64,000 bases of DNA. Origin: Vibrio hepatarius (GTDB lineage: Bacteria > Pseudomonadota > Gammaproteobacteria > Enterobacterales > Vibrionaceae). Location of the stretch: contig NZ_LHPI01000001.1 in NCBI RefSeq assembly GCF_001274785.1, positions 1 to 64,000 on the forward strand, written 5' to 3'. Below the pieces are notes generated by a model, which saw nothing but the letters and a program-made list of their open reading frames with translations, made no database searches and had not been told where the DNA came from. The position numbers were made by a program, and so were the translations under genes. Each line of letters opens with the position of its first letter. Position 1 is the stretch's first letter. This document shows positions 45,324 through 56,202 of the stretch, piece by piece.

Positions 45324-46205
45324 CTAAGCGGCAAACAATCTCGGTAGCTCTGCATGATCACAGGCGGTGTTTAAGCGTTGTTGGGCGGTTTGAATGTGCG
45401 CGCGCCAGTTTTCGTCGTGTGCCCACATTTCAATCACCAAAGGCACCACGCAATCCATCTCTTTGAGAGTACGGAAGATCGCATCAAAGTTGACCTCGCC
45501 GTCACCAATCACTAAGTCTCGGAATTGGCCTTGGTACTCAGGTGTCACTCGGTAAGTATCTTTTAGGTGGATTTGGGTGATGTGAGGCTTGCTCAATCGA
45601 AGCTCAGTACACACGTCATAGTTCCAGCCAGAAATGTTGCCAACGTCTGGATAAGCCGTGAAGTAAGGAGAATTAACCTCGCGATTGAGCACTTCAAACT
45701 TACTCAATGAGTTGAGGTAGTCGGTATCCATGATTTCGACCGCCAGCATGACCCCAGCGCGTTCCGCTAACTTTGCGGCTTGCTTCATTCCATCAATAAA
45801 ACGCAAGTGCGTCTCTTGATTAGCGGGTTCGTAATACACGTCATAGCCAGCTAATTGGATGGTTCTGATGCCAAGTTTGTACGCCAGCGTTATCGCTTTT
45901 TCCATGTGCAATACCGCTTGTTGGCGAATGCTTGGATCAGCCGAGCCGAATGGAAACTTGCGGTGAGCGCTCAGACACATCGATTGCAACGGCATATTGT
46001 GGCGCTCACATTGATGGCGCAGTTCGTAAATGGTGTTGTCATCCCAATCCAAACGTTGGCGGCGCTCGTCAGATTCGTCGACTGAGATTTCGAGAAAGTC
46101 GAAGCCAAGCTCTTTGGTGATTTTGAGTTTCTCTTCCCAGCTTAATTCACTCGGCAGCGCTTTTTCATACAATCCCACTCGATGGCGTTGTAGGTTCTGA
46201 TACAT
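45324..46205 (-). CDS. ulaE: L-xylulose-5-phosphate 3-epimerase UlaE
   Basis: A 293-residue TIM-barrel epimerase converting L-xylulose 5-phosphate to L-ribulose 5-phosphate. Matching pieces with E. coli UlaE are LGFDFLEISVDESDERRQRL, QSMCLSAHRKFPFGS and IRTIQLAGYDVYYEPANQET, with EIMD, HLKDT and EMW as the acidic/His metal site. It is the last gene of the ula operon and begins 10 bp after ulaD. Confidence 0.94.
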   Translation of the reverse strand: MYQNLQRHRVGLYEKALPSELSWEEKLKITKELGFDFLEISVDESDERRQRLDWDDNTIYELRHQCERHNMPLQSMCLSAHRKFPFGSADPSIRQQAVLHMEKAITLAYKLGIRTIQLAGYDVYYEPANQETHLRFIDGMKQAAKLAERAGVMLAVEIMDTDYLNSLSKFEVLNREVNSPYFTAYPDVGNISGWNYDVCTELRLSKPHITQIHLKDTYRVTPEYQGQFRDLVIGDGEVNFDAIFRTLKEMDCVVPLVIEMWAHDENWRAHIQTAQQRLNTACDHAELPRLFAA

Positions 46206-46215
46206 GTTAACTCCT

Positions 46216-46863
46216 TCAGTTCCAGTAACGGTCGATCTGTACTTTTAATGCTTCTGCGGTTTCTTGACCTCTTTCACCCGCCAAAGCGCGTCCAGCAATG
46301 AAAGTTTTTGCTTTGATTCCTTCGAATAAGCAAATATCTTCTGGCACGATGCCGCCGGTAATCGATAACTCAAGGCCAAGGTCAGACAGTGCGCGCATTT
46401 TGTTGAGGTCAGCGTCAGTCCAGCCAACTCCGGCTAATTCCGCGTCACGAGAGCGGTGATAAATCGCCTGAGAGATGCCTAACGAGACCCAAGCTTTGGC
46501 ATCTTCCATCGTCCAGTTACCATAGATTTCGATTTGAATTTCACCGTTGAACTCGTCTGCGACTTTCTTGCACGCTTCAATCGTTGCAATGTGTGCGGCG
46601 GCGGAGACAGTGATCCAATCGGCCCCGGCTTCAAACGCCATACGAGACAAAATCGCGCCGCCATCAGTGGTTTTCATGTCGCAGACGAGAATGTGGTCAG
46701 GATGATTGGTACGTAGGGTCGATACCGCATTCATCCCCTCTGCAAACGCCAAGATAGTGCCGACTTCAATAACGTCGACGTAGCTATGAACATTGCTCGC
46801 CACCGCGATTGCATCGGTGAGGTTAGTTTGGTCTAGCGCAATTTGAATCATTGGTTTAGTCAT
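46216..46863 (-). CDS. ulaD: 3-keto-L-gulonate-6-phosphate decarboxylase UlaD
   Basis: A 215-residue member of the OMP decarboxylase superfamily. It makes L-xylulose 5-phosphate and CO2 from 3-keto-L-gulonate 6-phosphate. MIQIALDQTNLTDAI, DVIEVGTILAFAEGMNAV and HILVCDMKTTDGGAILSRM (catalytic Asp-x-Lys-x-x-Asp) are the conserved lines, with SITGGIVPEDI and FIAGRAL binding the phosphate. It begins 5 bp after the HAD gene. Confidence 0.94.
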   Translation of the reverse strand: MTKPMIQIALDQTNLTDAIAVASNVHSYVDVIEVGTILAFAEGMNAVSTLRTNHPDHILVCDMKTTDGGAILSRMAFEAGADWITVSAAAHIATIEACKKVADEFNGEIQIEIYGNWTMEDAKAWVSLGISQAIYHRSRDAELAGVGWTDADLNKMRALSDLGLELSITGGIVPEDICLFEGIKAKTFIAGRALAGERGQETAEALKVQIDRYWN

Positions 46864-46868
46864 GATGC

Positions 46869-47690
46869 TTATCCTTGAATTTTTTCACGTATCAGACGAG
46901 CAAGGCCGTCATGGTTGTTATCGGTTTCGCAAACCAAACGGGCGTGAGCTTGCACCGTCTCATCTGCGTTATGCATGGCAACGCCTAACCCCGCGTATTT
47001 GAGCATGGAGATATCGTTGTGGTTATCGCCCACGGCGATCACGTGGTTAGGGTGGTAACCCAGTTCAGAGACATACTCCGCGAGCCTAAGCCCTTTGCTG
47101 TTGCCTTTTGCGGCGAAGTCGATGCGATTTGACCAAGAGCGTTCGCCATTAAATTTCTCTTTCACCCAAGGATGCTCAAGTAAGCGCTCGACGGAACTTG
47201 GTAAGCCTTCCACCACAAATTTCCACACGTATTCCGTGTTGCGAACTTCGTCGCTGAATGAGTCAATTTTGTAGATCTTTGGCTTGTGGTGTTCCGGGGC
47301 GGATTTCGCCCAGTTCTCCAACGCTTCCATGTAATGAATGGGGTTGTAGTTTGAGTACGTCATCGCATCGGTTACGTACATCACCATCTTGACCTGAAAC
47401 TCTTTCGCCAAAGCAATGAAGGTCAGCGCATCGTCTTTGCTGATCGAGTTGTGCTTGAGCACTCGGTCATTGTGGTAGTCGTATACATAAGTGCCGTTAC
47501 AGCAGATGATCGGTGTACTAAGCCCGAGCTCGTGGTAGTAAGGGCGCGCAGCCGTGTGATGGCGCCCAGTGACGATCACAACATGGCAGTTTTTCTTCGC
47601 CTCCTGAATTGCCTTTTTTACCTCAGGGTGGATGCTGTGGTCGTCGGTGAGTAGCGTTCCATCTAAATCTAGAGCAAGCACTTTATACAT
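46869..47690 (-). CDS. HAD-superfamily Cof-type phosphatase within the ula operon
   Basis: A 273-residue Cof/YidA-like hydrolase. Motif I is LALDLDGTLLTDD, motif II CHVVIVTGRHHTAA, motif III Lys in AAKGNSKG and motif IV HVIAVGDNHNDISML. Members dephosphorylate sugar phosphates. Its place between ulaF and ulaD, with 5-bp gaps on each side, implies a role in ascorbate metabolism, perhaps removing a toxic or excess sugar phosphate. It has no counterpart in the E. coli ula operon that I recall. Confidence 0.88.
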   Translation of the reverse strand: MYKVLALDLDGTLLTDDHSIHPEVKKAIQEAKKNCHVVIVTGRHHTAARPYYHELGLSTPIICCNGTYVYDYHNDRVLKHNSISKDDALTFIALAKEFQVKMVMYVTDAMTYSNYNPIHYMEALENWAKSAPEHHKPKIYKIDSFSDEVRNTEYVWKFVVEGLPSSVERLLEHPWVKEKFNGERSWSNRIDFAAKGNSKGLRLAEYVSELGYHPNHVIAVGDNHNDISMLKYAGLGVAMHNADETVQAHARLVCETDNNHDGLARLIREKIQG

Positions 47691-47695
47691 AGTTA

Positions 47696-48388
47696 TTACC
47701 TCTGCCCGTAGTAAGCGTTGTCACCGTGTTTGCGCAGGTAATGCTTATCTGAAAGCTCAGGCTGAATTTTGATACCACTGTTGAGTGAACGCGTTGCGAG
47801 CGCCATGGCAGAGACTTCTTCCAACACGACCGCGTTGTGTACGGCGTCATCGGCGTCAATCCCCCAAGAGAAAGGCGCATGACCAGCGACAATCACGCTT
47901 GGTACTGCCATTGGATCGATGCGGCGATGGCAAAACTCTTCGACAATCACTAAGCCGGTGTTTTTTTCGTAATCTTCGGCAATCTCTGCTTGTGACAACT
48001 TGCGCGTGCATGGAATGTCGCCGTAGAAATAATCCGCATGAGTGGTGCCGAGAGCCGGAATGTCGATTCCTGCTTGCGCCCAGATCGTTGCGCTGCGCGA
48101 GTGGGTGTGCACCACACCACCAACTTTTGGAAACGCTTTGTATATTTCGATGTGCGTGGCGGTGTCGCTCGATGGGTTCATGGTGCCTTCGACAATATTG
48201 CCCTCAAGGTCTACCACTACGATATGTTCTACGCGCATGCCGTCGTATTCAACACCCGAAGGTTTAATCGCAATCACGCCGGATTCTCGGTCAATTTCGG
48301 ATACGTTGCCCCAAGTAAAAGTCACCAAGCCGTACTTTGGCAGTTTGAGGTTGGCGTCGAGCACGCGTTGTTTCAGTTCGTTGTACAT
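47696..48388 (-). CDS. ulaF: L-ribulose-5-phosphate 4-epimerase UlaF
   Basis: A 230-residue class II aldolase/epimerase that makes D-xylulose 5-phosphate, the entry to the pentose phosphate pathway. Conserved pieces are [37 protein letters not shown] and [15 protein letters not shown] with the zinc histidines. It begins 9 bp after ulaC. AraD is a close paralogue; the ula context decides the name. Confidence 0.93.
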   Translation of the reverse strand: MYNELKQRVLDANLKLPKYGLVTFTWGNVSEIDRESGVIAIKPSGVEYDGMRVEHIVVVDLEGNIVEGTMNPSSDTATHIEIYKAFPKVGGVVHTHSRSATIWAQAGIDIPALGTTHADYFYGDIPCTRKLSQAEIAEDYEKNTGLVIVEEFCHRRIDPMAVPSVIVAGHAPFSWGIDADDAVHNAVVLEEVSAMALATRSLNSGIKIQPELSDKHYLRKHGDNAYYGQR

Positions 48389-48397
48389 GATTTTCCC

Positions 48398-48874
48398 CTA
48401 AGCGTTGGTCGCGAGAGCATCATCAATCACTTTGAATACATCGGATGAGCTTCGGCAGTGACGAAGTTTGTCCAGATTGACTCCGGTTTCGCTATCTTCA
48501 TCATCCAGCACTTGCGTCACTTCCATTAGCCCTTCCATGTGCTCATCAGAAGAGCTGCCCGCGAGCGTGATCAACACATCGACCGGTTCCTCTTCGCCTT
48601 CAAAATAGATCGGCTCTTCAAGCGTCACGAGCGCGAACGCGGTACGAAGAACGCCATTTTCCGGGCGTGCATGTGGTAGAGCTAAGTTAGGTGCGATACA
48701 AATGTACGGACCAAGCTCTTCGACGCTGCTGATGATCGCGTCGTGATAAGACGGTTGGATAGCGCCAGACGCAATTAACATGTCGGTGCCAATCTTGATG
48801 GCTTCTCGCCAGTTGCTGGCTTTTGCTTGCAACTTGATTGAGTTGTTATCGATCAATGACTGTTTCAATCCCAT
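48398..48874 (-). CDS. ulaC: PTS ascorbate-specific EIIA UlaC
   Basis: A 158-residue mannitol/fructose-type EIIA. The phosphorylated His is in ICIAPNLALPHARPENGV. It receives phosphate from HPr and passes it to the EIIB part of UlaAB. It lies 68 bp downstream of the permease gene stop and 9 bp upstream of ulaF. Confidence 0.93.
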   Translation of the reverse strand: MGLKQSLIDNNSIKLQAKASNWREAIKIGTDMLIASGAIQPSYHDAIISSVEELGPYICIAPNLALPHARPENGVLRTAFALVTLEEPIYFEGEEEPVDVLITLAGSSSDEHMEGLMEVTQVLDDEDSETGVNLDKLRHCRSSSDVFKVIDDALATNA

Positions 48875-48942
48875 TGTTCTATCTCCAGAGTAGGTGCCAG
48901 TGTCCCGGCACCTAAATCGTTATCAGTGGTTAGGTGATGAGT

Positions 48943-50703
48943 TTATTTTGCGGATACAAAGTTCTTATTGATGATGTCGAGTAGCTCGTCACCGAAAGAG
49001 TTTGGATTGAGCATGTTCTGTACTCCCAGTACAAACTTGCCTTCTCCTGGCTCCATCTCCGCTGAAAGGTGCTTCGACGAGACGATAATGTCTGTGCTGG
49101 CAAGCTTGGACTTGTAGTCTGAGACCGCGCACGAATCCATCACATGAGGAATCCCTTTCTTCTCTAGATACTGACCAATCTTCATTTTCATCATCATTGA
49201 AGAGCCTTGGCCGTTACCACACACCGCCAAGATGCTCACTGGGCGGACACCGTCGCTGGCTTTGATCGCTTGTTCTACGGCTTCGATCACTTCTGGTTCT
49301 TCGCTGACTGCCACTGTGCCTTGCGCATCTTCTTCTGCGCGTAATTGGCGAGAAGCAAAGAACATGTAAACAAAAGACAGACCAACCAGGACGAAGAAGA
49401 ACATTTTCGATGCTGATAGACCTTGCATGATTGGTGGGAACACTAACGCCCAGTCAGCCATACCCATCCAGCCGCTGAACTCGGTACCTTGCTGACTAAA
49501 TAGATGGATAGCCCAAGCAGAACCAAGTACCTCGATAATCCCCATCACAAAACAGATTTTCATGACTGCTTTCCAGCCACCAAAGTGGTTGGCAAAAACG
49601 CCAATCGTTGCGTTGGAGAAGAACATAGGGATAAAGCCGGGGATGATCATAATTGGTGCGTCGAATGCCAGCATCGCCAGTACCGCGGCAAACTGACCTA
49701 ATGCGCCCCACATGAAACCAAATACCATCGCATTAGGCGAGAATGCGTAGATAGCAGCACAGTCAATCGCCAACACTGCGTTAGGAATTACGCGCTCTGA
49801 GATACCTTTGAACGCTTCAGAAAGTTCGGCGACGAACATACGCACACCAGCAACAATCACTTGAATCGCCACGGCGAACTTAAGGCCAGTTTCAAGAATG
49901 TAGATGCTCCAGTGCGTCGTCCCTGCCATTGCTTGAAGGTTATCGAGACCAAACGACAACAAAATAATGCCAAAGAAGACCGTCATCACGATAGCAGTCG
50001 CGGCAATGCTGTCGTGGAAAATGTGTAGCCATTTGGGCAGTTCAAGGTGGTCAACACTGTCATTTTTGTCACCGAGTTTCGGTGCCACTTTGGTGGCGAT
50101 CCAAGAGGCAACCTGCTGTTGGTGACCAATTGAGAAACCTGCTCCGCCAGTGACCGCTTCGGTCGGCTTAAACATGATGTTGGACGAAATGCCCCAATAC
50201 AGCGCCATCAGTACCGCGGAGTAAATGATGGTTTCCCACATGCTTGCGCCAAGCACGAGGTAAAAGACCGCAATCAAACCCGCTTGCTGGAACATGATAT
50301 GCCCAGTCAGCATGATGGTTCGAATGCCGGTAAAACGGCGGAATAAAACAAGCAGGATATTGATGCCAAGTGCAAGAAGCACGGTATAGCCTACCCAAGA
50401 GTAGTTGTCGCCCATGGCTTCCATTGTCGCCATCATGGACGTGTATGGGTCAATCACTGACCCTGTTAATCCATGAAACTCAGAGAGTTTTGCAATCACA
50501 GGTTTAAAGCCTGCGACTAGGGTACCCGCACCCACTTGAACCAGCATAAAACCGACGATCGTTTTGATCGATCCTTTGATTATGGTGGTGGTGTCTCTTC
50601 TCAGCAGCCAATAGCCAATGAATGTCACTAAGCCCAATAGCAGTGGGGCCTTGGTCATTACTTGGCTGTAAAAAATATAGAAGATGTCGTATAAGAACTC
50701 CAT
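48943..50703 (-). CDS. ulaA: PTS ascorbate permease EIIC-EIIB fusion (UlaA-UlaB)
   Basis: A 586-residue fusion. Residues 1 to about 465 are the ascorbate-specific EIIC, with about ten transmembrane helices ([39 protein letters not shown]). Residues about 490-586 are EIIB, with the phosphorylated Cys in [19 protein letters not shown]. In E. coli these are two genes, ulaA and ulaB. An acidic linker ([20 protein letters not shown]) joins them. First gene of the operon, divergent from ulaR. Confidence 0.94.
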   Translation of the reverse strand: MEFLYDIFYIFYSQVMTKAPLLLGLVTFIGYWLLRRDTTTIIKGSIKTIVGFMLVQVGAGTLVAGFKPVIAKLSEFHGLTGSVIDPYTSMMATMEAMGDNYSWVGYTVLLALGINILLVLFRRFTGIRTIMLTGHIMFQQAGLIAVFYLVLGASMWETIIYSAVLMALYWGISSNIMFKPTEAVTGGAGFSIGHQQQVASWIATKVAPKLGDKNDSVDHLELPKWLHIFHDSIAATAIVMTVFFGIILLSFGLDNLQAMAGTTHWSIYILETGLKFAVAIQVIVAGVRMFVAELSEAFKGISERVIPNAVLAIDCAAIYAFSPNAMVFGFMWGALGQFAAVLAMLAFDAPIMIIPGFIPMFFSNATIGVFANHFGGWKAVMKICFVMGIIEVLGSAWAIHLFSQQGTEFSGWMGMADWALVFPPIMQGLSASKMFFFVLVGLSFVYMFFASRQLRAEEDAQGTVAVSEEPEVIEAVEQAIKASDGVRPVSILAVCGNGQGSSMMMKMKIGQYLEKKGIPHVMDSCAVSDYKSKLASTDIIVSSKHLSAEMEPGEGKFVLGVQNMLNPNSFGDELLDIINKNFVSAK

Positions 50704-51089
50704 ATCTTTACCCCTTGATAGATTTGTATTTGTAATCGTTTGTAGGTCAGAGGTGATTCCTTAAATAGGTAAGAATCCACTCAGGTATTGCTCACGAACT
50801 AAACTTTAGCAATCAAAAGTAATCACGCAATGCTCATTTGTGATTATTTTGATTTTTGTCAATTTAGCACCTTAAAAATCCAAATAATTGGTACATTGAT
50901 CACGTTGAATTTTTCTATTTTCAATAAAAACAATGAGTTATGATTTTGTGTGATGAAAGTAGTGTTTTCTTAGCTCGTATGTTTGACAATCAGATGCTTG
51001 ATTAATAGAATCAAAATAAATCACAGGTAATCACCATGTAATCACTAGATAGACATTTCGGTGAATTTGAATTGAATAAGGTGATAAAA
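50704..51089. promoter_or_regulatory. ulaA / ulaR regulatory region with TAATCAC repeats
   Basis: TAATCAC occurs at 50820-50826, and inverted as GTGATTA at 50840-50846. Near the ulaR start are AAATCAC (51018-51024), TAATCAC (51028-51034) and TAATCAC (51039-51045), at 10- and 11-bp steps, on the same face of the helix. These are candidate operators for UlaR and possibly others. I cannot place a CRP site with confidence. Confidence 0.55.
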
Positions 51090-51845
51090 ATGAACGAAGT
51101 GCAGAGACACAACGGTATTCTGTCTTTATTAGAAGAAAATCAGACGATTAATGTCGCGAACATCATTGAGCGTTTCAACGTCTCTCCCGCGACAGCTCGA
51201 CGCGATATTTCAAAGTTAGATGAGTTAGGTAAATTACGTAAAGTGCGTAATGGTGCGGAACGCGTAGAAGCGAAAAAGAAAAAATGGACCCCGCTGAACA
51301 TTAACAGCACCGAACATTACGAAGAAAAGTCTTTGATTGCCTTGCAAGCGGCAGAACTTTGTCAGCCAGGCGACAGTGTCGTGATCAACTGCGGTTCGAC
51401 CGCATTCCTGTTAGGACAAAAGCTGTGTGGTCAAGACGTGCAAATCGTCACCAACTACTTCCCGCTGGCAAGTTATCTCATCAATGAAGACCATGACGAT
51501 GTGATCATCATCGGCGGTCAATATAACCGCGCGCAAAATATCTTTTTAAATCCAGCGCCAAACTCTTTGAGCAGCTACGCCGGTAATTGGATGTTCACTT
51601 CCGGTAAAGGGTTAACCGAAGCGGGTCTCTACAAAGCTGACATGCTTACTGCAGTGGCAGAGCAACAGATGCTAGAGCAAATCGACAAGTTAGTTGTGGT
51701 CGTGGATAGCTCAAAAGTCGGTCAACGAACGGGCATGCTTTTCTGTCCAGCTCAGAAAATTGACATTTTGATCACAGGAAAGAGCGCTAATCCAGACGTG
51801 ATAAAAGCGATAGAAGCTCAAGGGACACAAGTCATACTCGTGTAA
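51090..51845 (+). CDS. ulaR: Ascorbate utilisation repressor UlaR (DeoR family)
   Basis: A 251-residue DeoR-type repressor. The HTH is VANIIERFNVSPATARRDIS, and the phosphosugar-sensing domain has VVINCGSTAFLLGQKLCG and GNWMFTSGKGLTEAGLYKAD, all close to E. coli UlaR, which binds L-ascorbate-6-phosphate. ATG 51090 lies six bases after AAGGTG; a TTG at 51072 is less likely. A hairpin GCCTTAAT/ATTAAGGC (51880-51900) follows, and ulaG is 111 bp downstream. Confidence 0.95.
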   Translation: MNEVQRHNGILSLLEENQTINVANIIERFNVSPATARRDISKLDELGKLRKVRNGAERVEAKKKKWTPLNINSTEHYEEKSLIALQAAELCQPGDSVVINCGSTAFLLGQKLCGQDVQIVTNYFPLASYLINEDHDDVIIIGGQYNRAQNIFLNPAPNSLSSYAGNWMFTSGKGLTEAGLYKADMLTAVAEQQMLEQIDKLVVVVDSSKVGQRTGMLFCPAQKIDILITGKSANPDVIKAIEAQGTQVILV

Positions 51846-53024
<1,179 letters not shown>

Positions 53025-53066
53025 TAGGTGACTGGCTGGCGTCTCTAGATCGCAGACGAAAAACAA

Positions 53067-53100
53067 AAAGCCCTCAAGTAATATTGAGGGCTTTGTTTTT
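53067..53100. terminator. Bidirectional terminator (ulaG / yfcC)
   Basis: AAAGCCCTCAA/TTGAGGGCTTT, an 11-bp stem, with GTTTTT on the right and A-rich sequence on the left, between convergent stops. Confidence 0.9.
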
Positions 53101-53120
53101 CTAGACTCTAGTTAACTAGA

Positions 53121-54533
53121 TTATAGCGAAACGCCGACGGACAATACGATGCTGTTTAGCACGATAAAGAATGCGACCAGCGGAGCGATAAACTTCAGCC
53201 ACGTGATATACGGTATTTTGGCGATGGCCAAGCCACCCATCAGAACACCGTAGGTTGGTGTCACAAACAAGATGGTGCCGATTCCGCTCATAAACGCAGT
53301 GACTACGAGCTCGCGACCTGTATTAGCAAAATCACTTAACGGCGCCAAAATAGGCATGCTCATGACCGCCAAACCAGAGGTGGACGGCACGATGAATGAA
53401 AGCAGCATTTCAATCCAGTAAACCGTGTTGATAAACAAGACATTGCTTTTGCCTGCGACTAGGCTCTCTGCGTAACTCAAGATGGTATCGGTGATATTAC
53501 CCGCTTCCATGACCACAACAATCCCGCGAGCAACCCCGACAATCAATGCCACGCCGATAAGATCCGCAGCACCTGCGACAAAAGAGTTGATCAAATCGTC
53601 TTCTTTGAGTCGGCCAACCAAACCACACAGAATCCCCATAAAGATGAACAGCGTTGCCATCTCGGCCATCCACCAACCTAGTACTGATACACCGTAAATC
53701 ATGATCACAAAGGTCAGGATGAACAGCACCAGAACGCCTTTTTGAGCCAAAGTCAGCGGCGCAAGGTCGTCGCCAGATGGTTTGCCCGCAAGGAAGTGTG
53801 CTTCGTGATCTTTACGCAGGTGAGCAACCAAGGAAGCATTTGGGTCTCGCTGAACCTTTCTTGCGTAGTGCATGACGTAAGCAGTCGCAACCACCAAAGC
53901 CACAGCAAGAATAATAAAGCGTAGCTCGATACCACTGATGAAATCGACACTGGCTGCGTTGGATGCGATCACCGTACCAAATGGGTTAATGGTTGAGCCC
54001 AGAGTCCCCACACCGGTACCGATAAAGATGACGGAAACCGCCACTAATGGGTCAAAGCGCGCGGTCATAAAGATAGGAATCATCAGACCGTAAAAAGCGA
54101 GGGACTCCTCTGCCATACCATAGGAAGTCCCTCCTAACGCAAACAAAACCATTAGAATCGGGATCATGTAAATCTCACGCCCTTTGAGCAGCACCATGAT
54201 GCGCGCAATACCAGTATCGATCGCACCCGTTTTGGTCACGATACCTAAAAAGCCACCCACCATAAGGACAAACAAGCTGACGTCAATGGCGCCGATCACA
54301 CCAGAAACAGGGTCATAAAAGCCGGAAATGGGTGCCATAAGCGTCTCGAACACACCTTGTGGCGTACTTTCAATAATCTCGTAAGAACCGGGAATCGGCA
54401 CTTCTCGACCAAGTTGTGAGTTCATCTCGCGGACATATTTCCCCGCTGGGAGAATGTATGTCAGCAAAGCAAACAGCGCGATTAGAAAGAAAAGGATCGT
54501 AAAAGTGTTGGGAAATTTTTTAATTTTAAACAT
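53121..54533 (-). CDS. YfcC-family (DcuC/basic amino acid) membrane carrier
   Basis: A 470-residue carrier of the YfcC/DcuC superfamily with about 12 hydrophobic segments. It begins FPNTFTILFFLIALFALLTY, and family pieces include KGREIYMIPILMVLFALGGT with YGMAEE, and GVGTLGSTINPFGTVIASNA. Other family members carry C4-dicarboxylates or exchange basic amino acids such as arginine and ornithine. The upstream gene encodes a racemase-like enzyme (gap 42 bp), which makes an amino acid such as ornithine the likely cargo. Confidence 0.87.
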   Translation of the reverse strand: MFKIKKFPNTFTILFFLIALFALLTYILPAGKYVREMNSQLGREVPIPGSYEIIESTPQGVFETLMAPISGFYDPVSGVIGAIDVSLFVLMVGGFLGIVTKTGAIDTGIARIMVLLKGREIYMIPILMVLFALGGTSYGMAEESLAFYGLMIPIFMTARFDPLVAVSVIFIGTGVGTLGSTINPFGTVIASNAASVDFISGIELRFIILAVALVVATAYVMHYARKVQRDPNASLVAHLRKDHEAHFLAGKPSGDDLAPLTLAQKGVLVLFILTFVIMIYGVSVLGWWMAEMATLFIFMGILCGLVGRLKEDDLINSFVAGAADLIGVALIVGVARGIVVVMEAGNITDTILSYAESLVAGKSNVLFINTVYWIEMLLSFIVPSTSGLAVMSMPILAPLSDFANTGRELVVTAFMSGIGTILFVTPTYGVLMGGLAIAKIPYITWLKFIAPLVAFFIVLNSIVLSVGVSL

Positions 54534-54575
54534 GGGGCTTCCTTAGCAACCCAAAGTGGGCGCGTGTTAAGGTTT

Positions 54576-55640
54576 TTAAATCATATGCTTATAAACGTAT
54601 TCAGAGGTCATACACTGCAAGACCGCGCTGTATGACAAATCGAATTTCACCGCTGTGCCGATCTTGTAGTCTTGGCTGCAATCGTTGATATCGAGGATCA
54701 GATGGTCACTGCTACCGCCAATCACGATGATGTTCTTGTCTACTGGCGTGAGTTGGCTGATATCCACATCCTGCTTACCGATGGCGCACAACGCGCGGCG
54801 ACGCAATCCACGATCGACGAACTCGGGTTTGTTACCAAAGGCATCGAGTGCGGTGGAATTAACAGGCACTGAAGGCTTCACTTTGATTTCGATGATTTCA
54901 GCCTCAAGCTGGAAGGTATCTTGGCGCGTGTGCGGTACAGGGTCGTCGTTCAGGCCAATACCCATCAATAGCGATGCGCCTAAACGAAGTTGATTCACAC
55001 CACTTGGCAACTCACTCCCCATCATCAACCCAAGGCCAGCCGAGCTTGCACCGGAAATAAACTGGAATGTGATGTCGTTTTCTTCTTCTATCTGACGCGC
55101 TAGGGCGACGAGTTGATTTTGATTGTCGTAAGTTGGTTCAACACCGCCATAACAGGCGAGGTTGGTTCCTAGACCTACGAGTTCAATACCTGGAAGGCAA
55201 ATCGCTTCGCGGCAAAGAGCGAGCGTTTCCTCTTCAAAAAATCCGCCCTCGCGTAAGTCACCAAGATCGTGCATTACGATGACTTGATGGCGCTTACCTT
55301 TAACCAGCGCTGCATCAGACAGGGCTTGAAGCGTGACTAATTCCGAATTAAGGGAGATGTCTGCAAACTCGACCACGTCATCGACTTCGCTCAGTGCAGG
55401 CAGGCGCAGCAACAAGGTTTGGCTATGTAGGTTTTTAATTTTCTTGAGGTTGCGAAGGCGAGAGTCCGCCAACAAAGTAATACCGCCCGCTAAAATAGCT
55501 TTGGCTACTTCAGGTAATGCGCACGCGAGTTTGGTGACCCCTGCGGGCTTCACGTTGTGTTTGGCGCAAACCGACACCATGTGTTGGGTGTTTTCTGTAA
55601 TCGCGTCTAAATGAATATTGATTCTTGGGTAAGCGTTCAT
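54576..55640 (-). CDS. Ornithine/alanine racemase-like PLP enzyme
   Basis: A 354-residue PLP enzyme of the alanine racemase N-terminal-domain type (alanine/ornithine racemase family, Orr-like). The PLP lysine is in VKPAGVTKLACALPEVAKAI. The acceptor segment DSRLRNLKKIK and the phosphate-binding GASSAGLGLM and NQLRLGASLLMG follow. It is first in a two-gene unit with the YfcC carrier. Ornithine racemisation feeds oxidative ornithine breakdown in clostridia; in Vibrio the role is open. Alanine or threonine racemisation are alternatives. Confidence 0.82.
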   Translation of the reverse strand: MNAYPRINIHLDAITENTQHMVSVCAKHNVKPAGVTKLACALPEVAKAILAGGITLLADSRLRNLKKIKNLHSQTLLLRLPALSEVDDVVEFADISLNSELVTLQALSDAALVKGKRHQVIVMHDLGDLREGGFFEEETLALCREAICLPGIELVGLGTNLACYGGVEPTYDNQNQLVALARQIEEENDITFQFISGASSAGLGLMMGSELPSGVNQLRLGASLLMGIGLNDDPVPHTRQDTFQLEAEIIEIKVKPSVPVNSTALDAFGNKPEFVDRGLRRRALCAIGKQDVDISQLTPVDKNIIVIGGSSDHLILDINDCSQDYKIGTAVKFDLSYSAVLQCMTSEYVYKHMI

Positions 55641-56202
55641 TTCACCACCTTATGTTTTTCGTTCTAGTGGTTATTTAGCGCTTAGTTTTCATCGAGATAA
55701 ATTACGCATTGAGCGAGGATACTTTGCCGATTTTCGATGTATCGCACCAACTGAGAGTGTTGATGACATTTGTCGCGTGTGGTCGGAATCGGTTTGCTTT
55801 TATTGTTGAAGGCCCGATTTTACTGGGATGAGTAGACTTTGAGTGTAATAGGTGATGCTCTCGAGTTGTGTTTTCGCTCCCTCTCGTTTGGTTGCTCTAT
55901 CTGGAATGTGAACAAGTTAGCAGAATGAGAAAAAGGTCTTCGAACTACTCATTTCTCGCCCGAGATTGTATGCAAATCAACTGAATTATTAATGTCGAAT
56001 TTAGGGCTTTTGTTATCGCTTGGAGGTCGGCTTGGATAATTAGTCGCACGGCAAAATTATCTCTAGTTTCTTACTGACTCAAGTCTCACTATATCTTTGA
56101 ATACAATCACATATGGTTAAATCGCTTTCCCTTACTATCTTCCTGATGGGGTGAAACCCGCACGTTGCTTTCTTCATGTTGTATTACCATCGTTAGGCCG
56201 TT
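55641..56202. other. Intergenic region, 562 bp
   Basis: Divergent racemase and LysR genes flank this region, so both promoters should lie here. I find no open reading frame, no strong hairpin and no clear repeat. It could hold an undetected small RNA. Confidence 0.4.

Noticed and set aside
47785..48448. Overlapping plus-strand frames of 119-160 residues across ulaF
   Set aside because: They are Arg/Cys-rich, typical antisense products, and lie within a clear ulaF gene.
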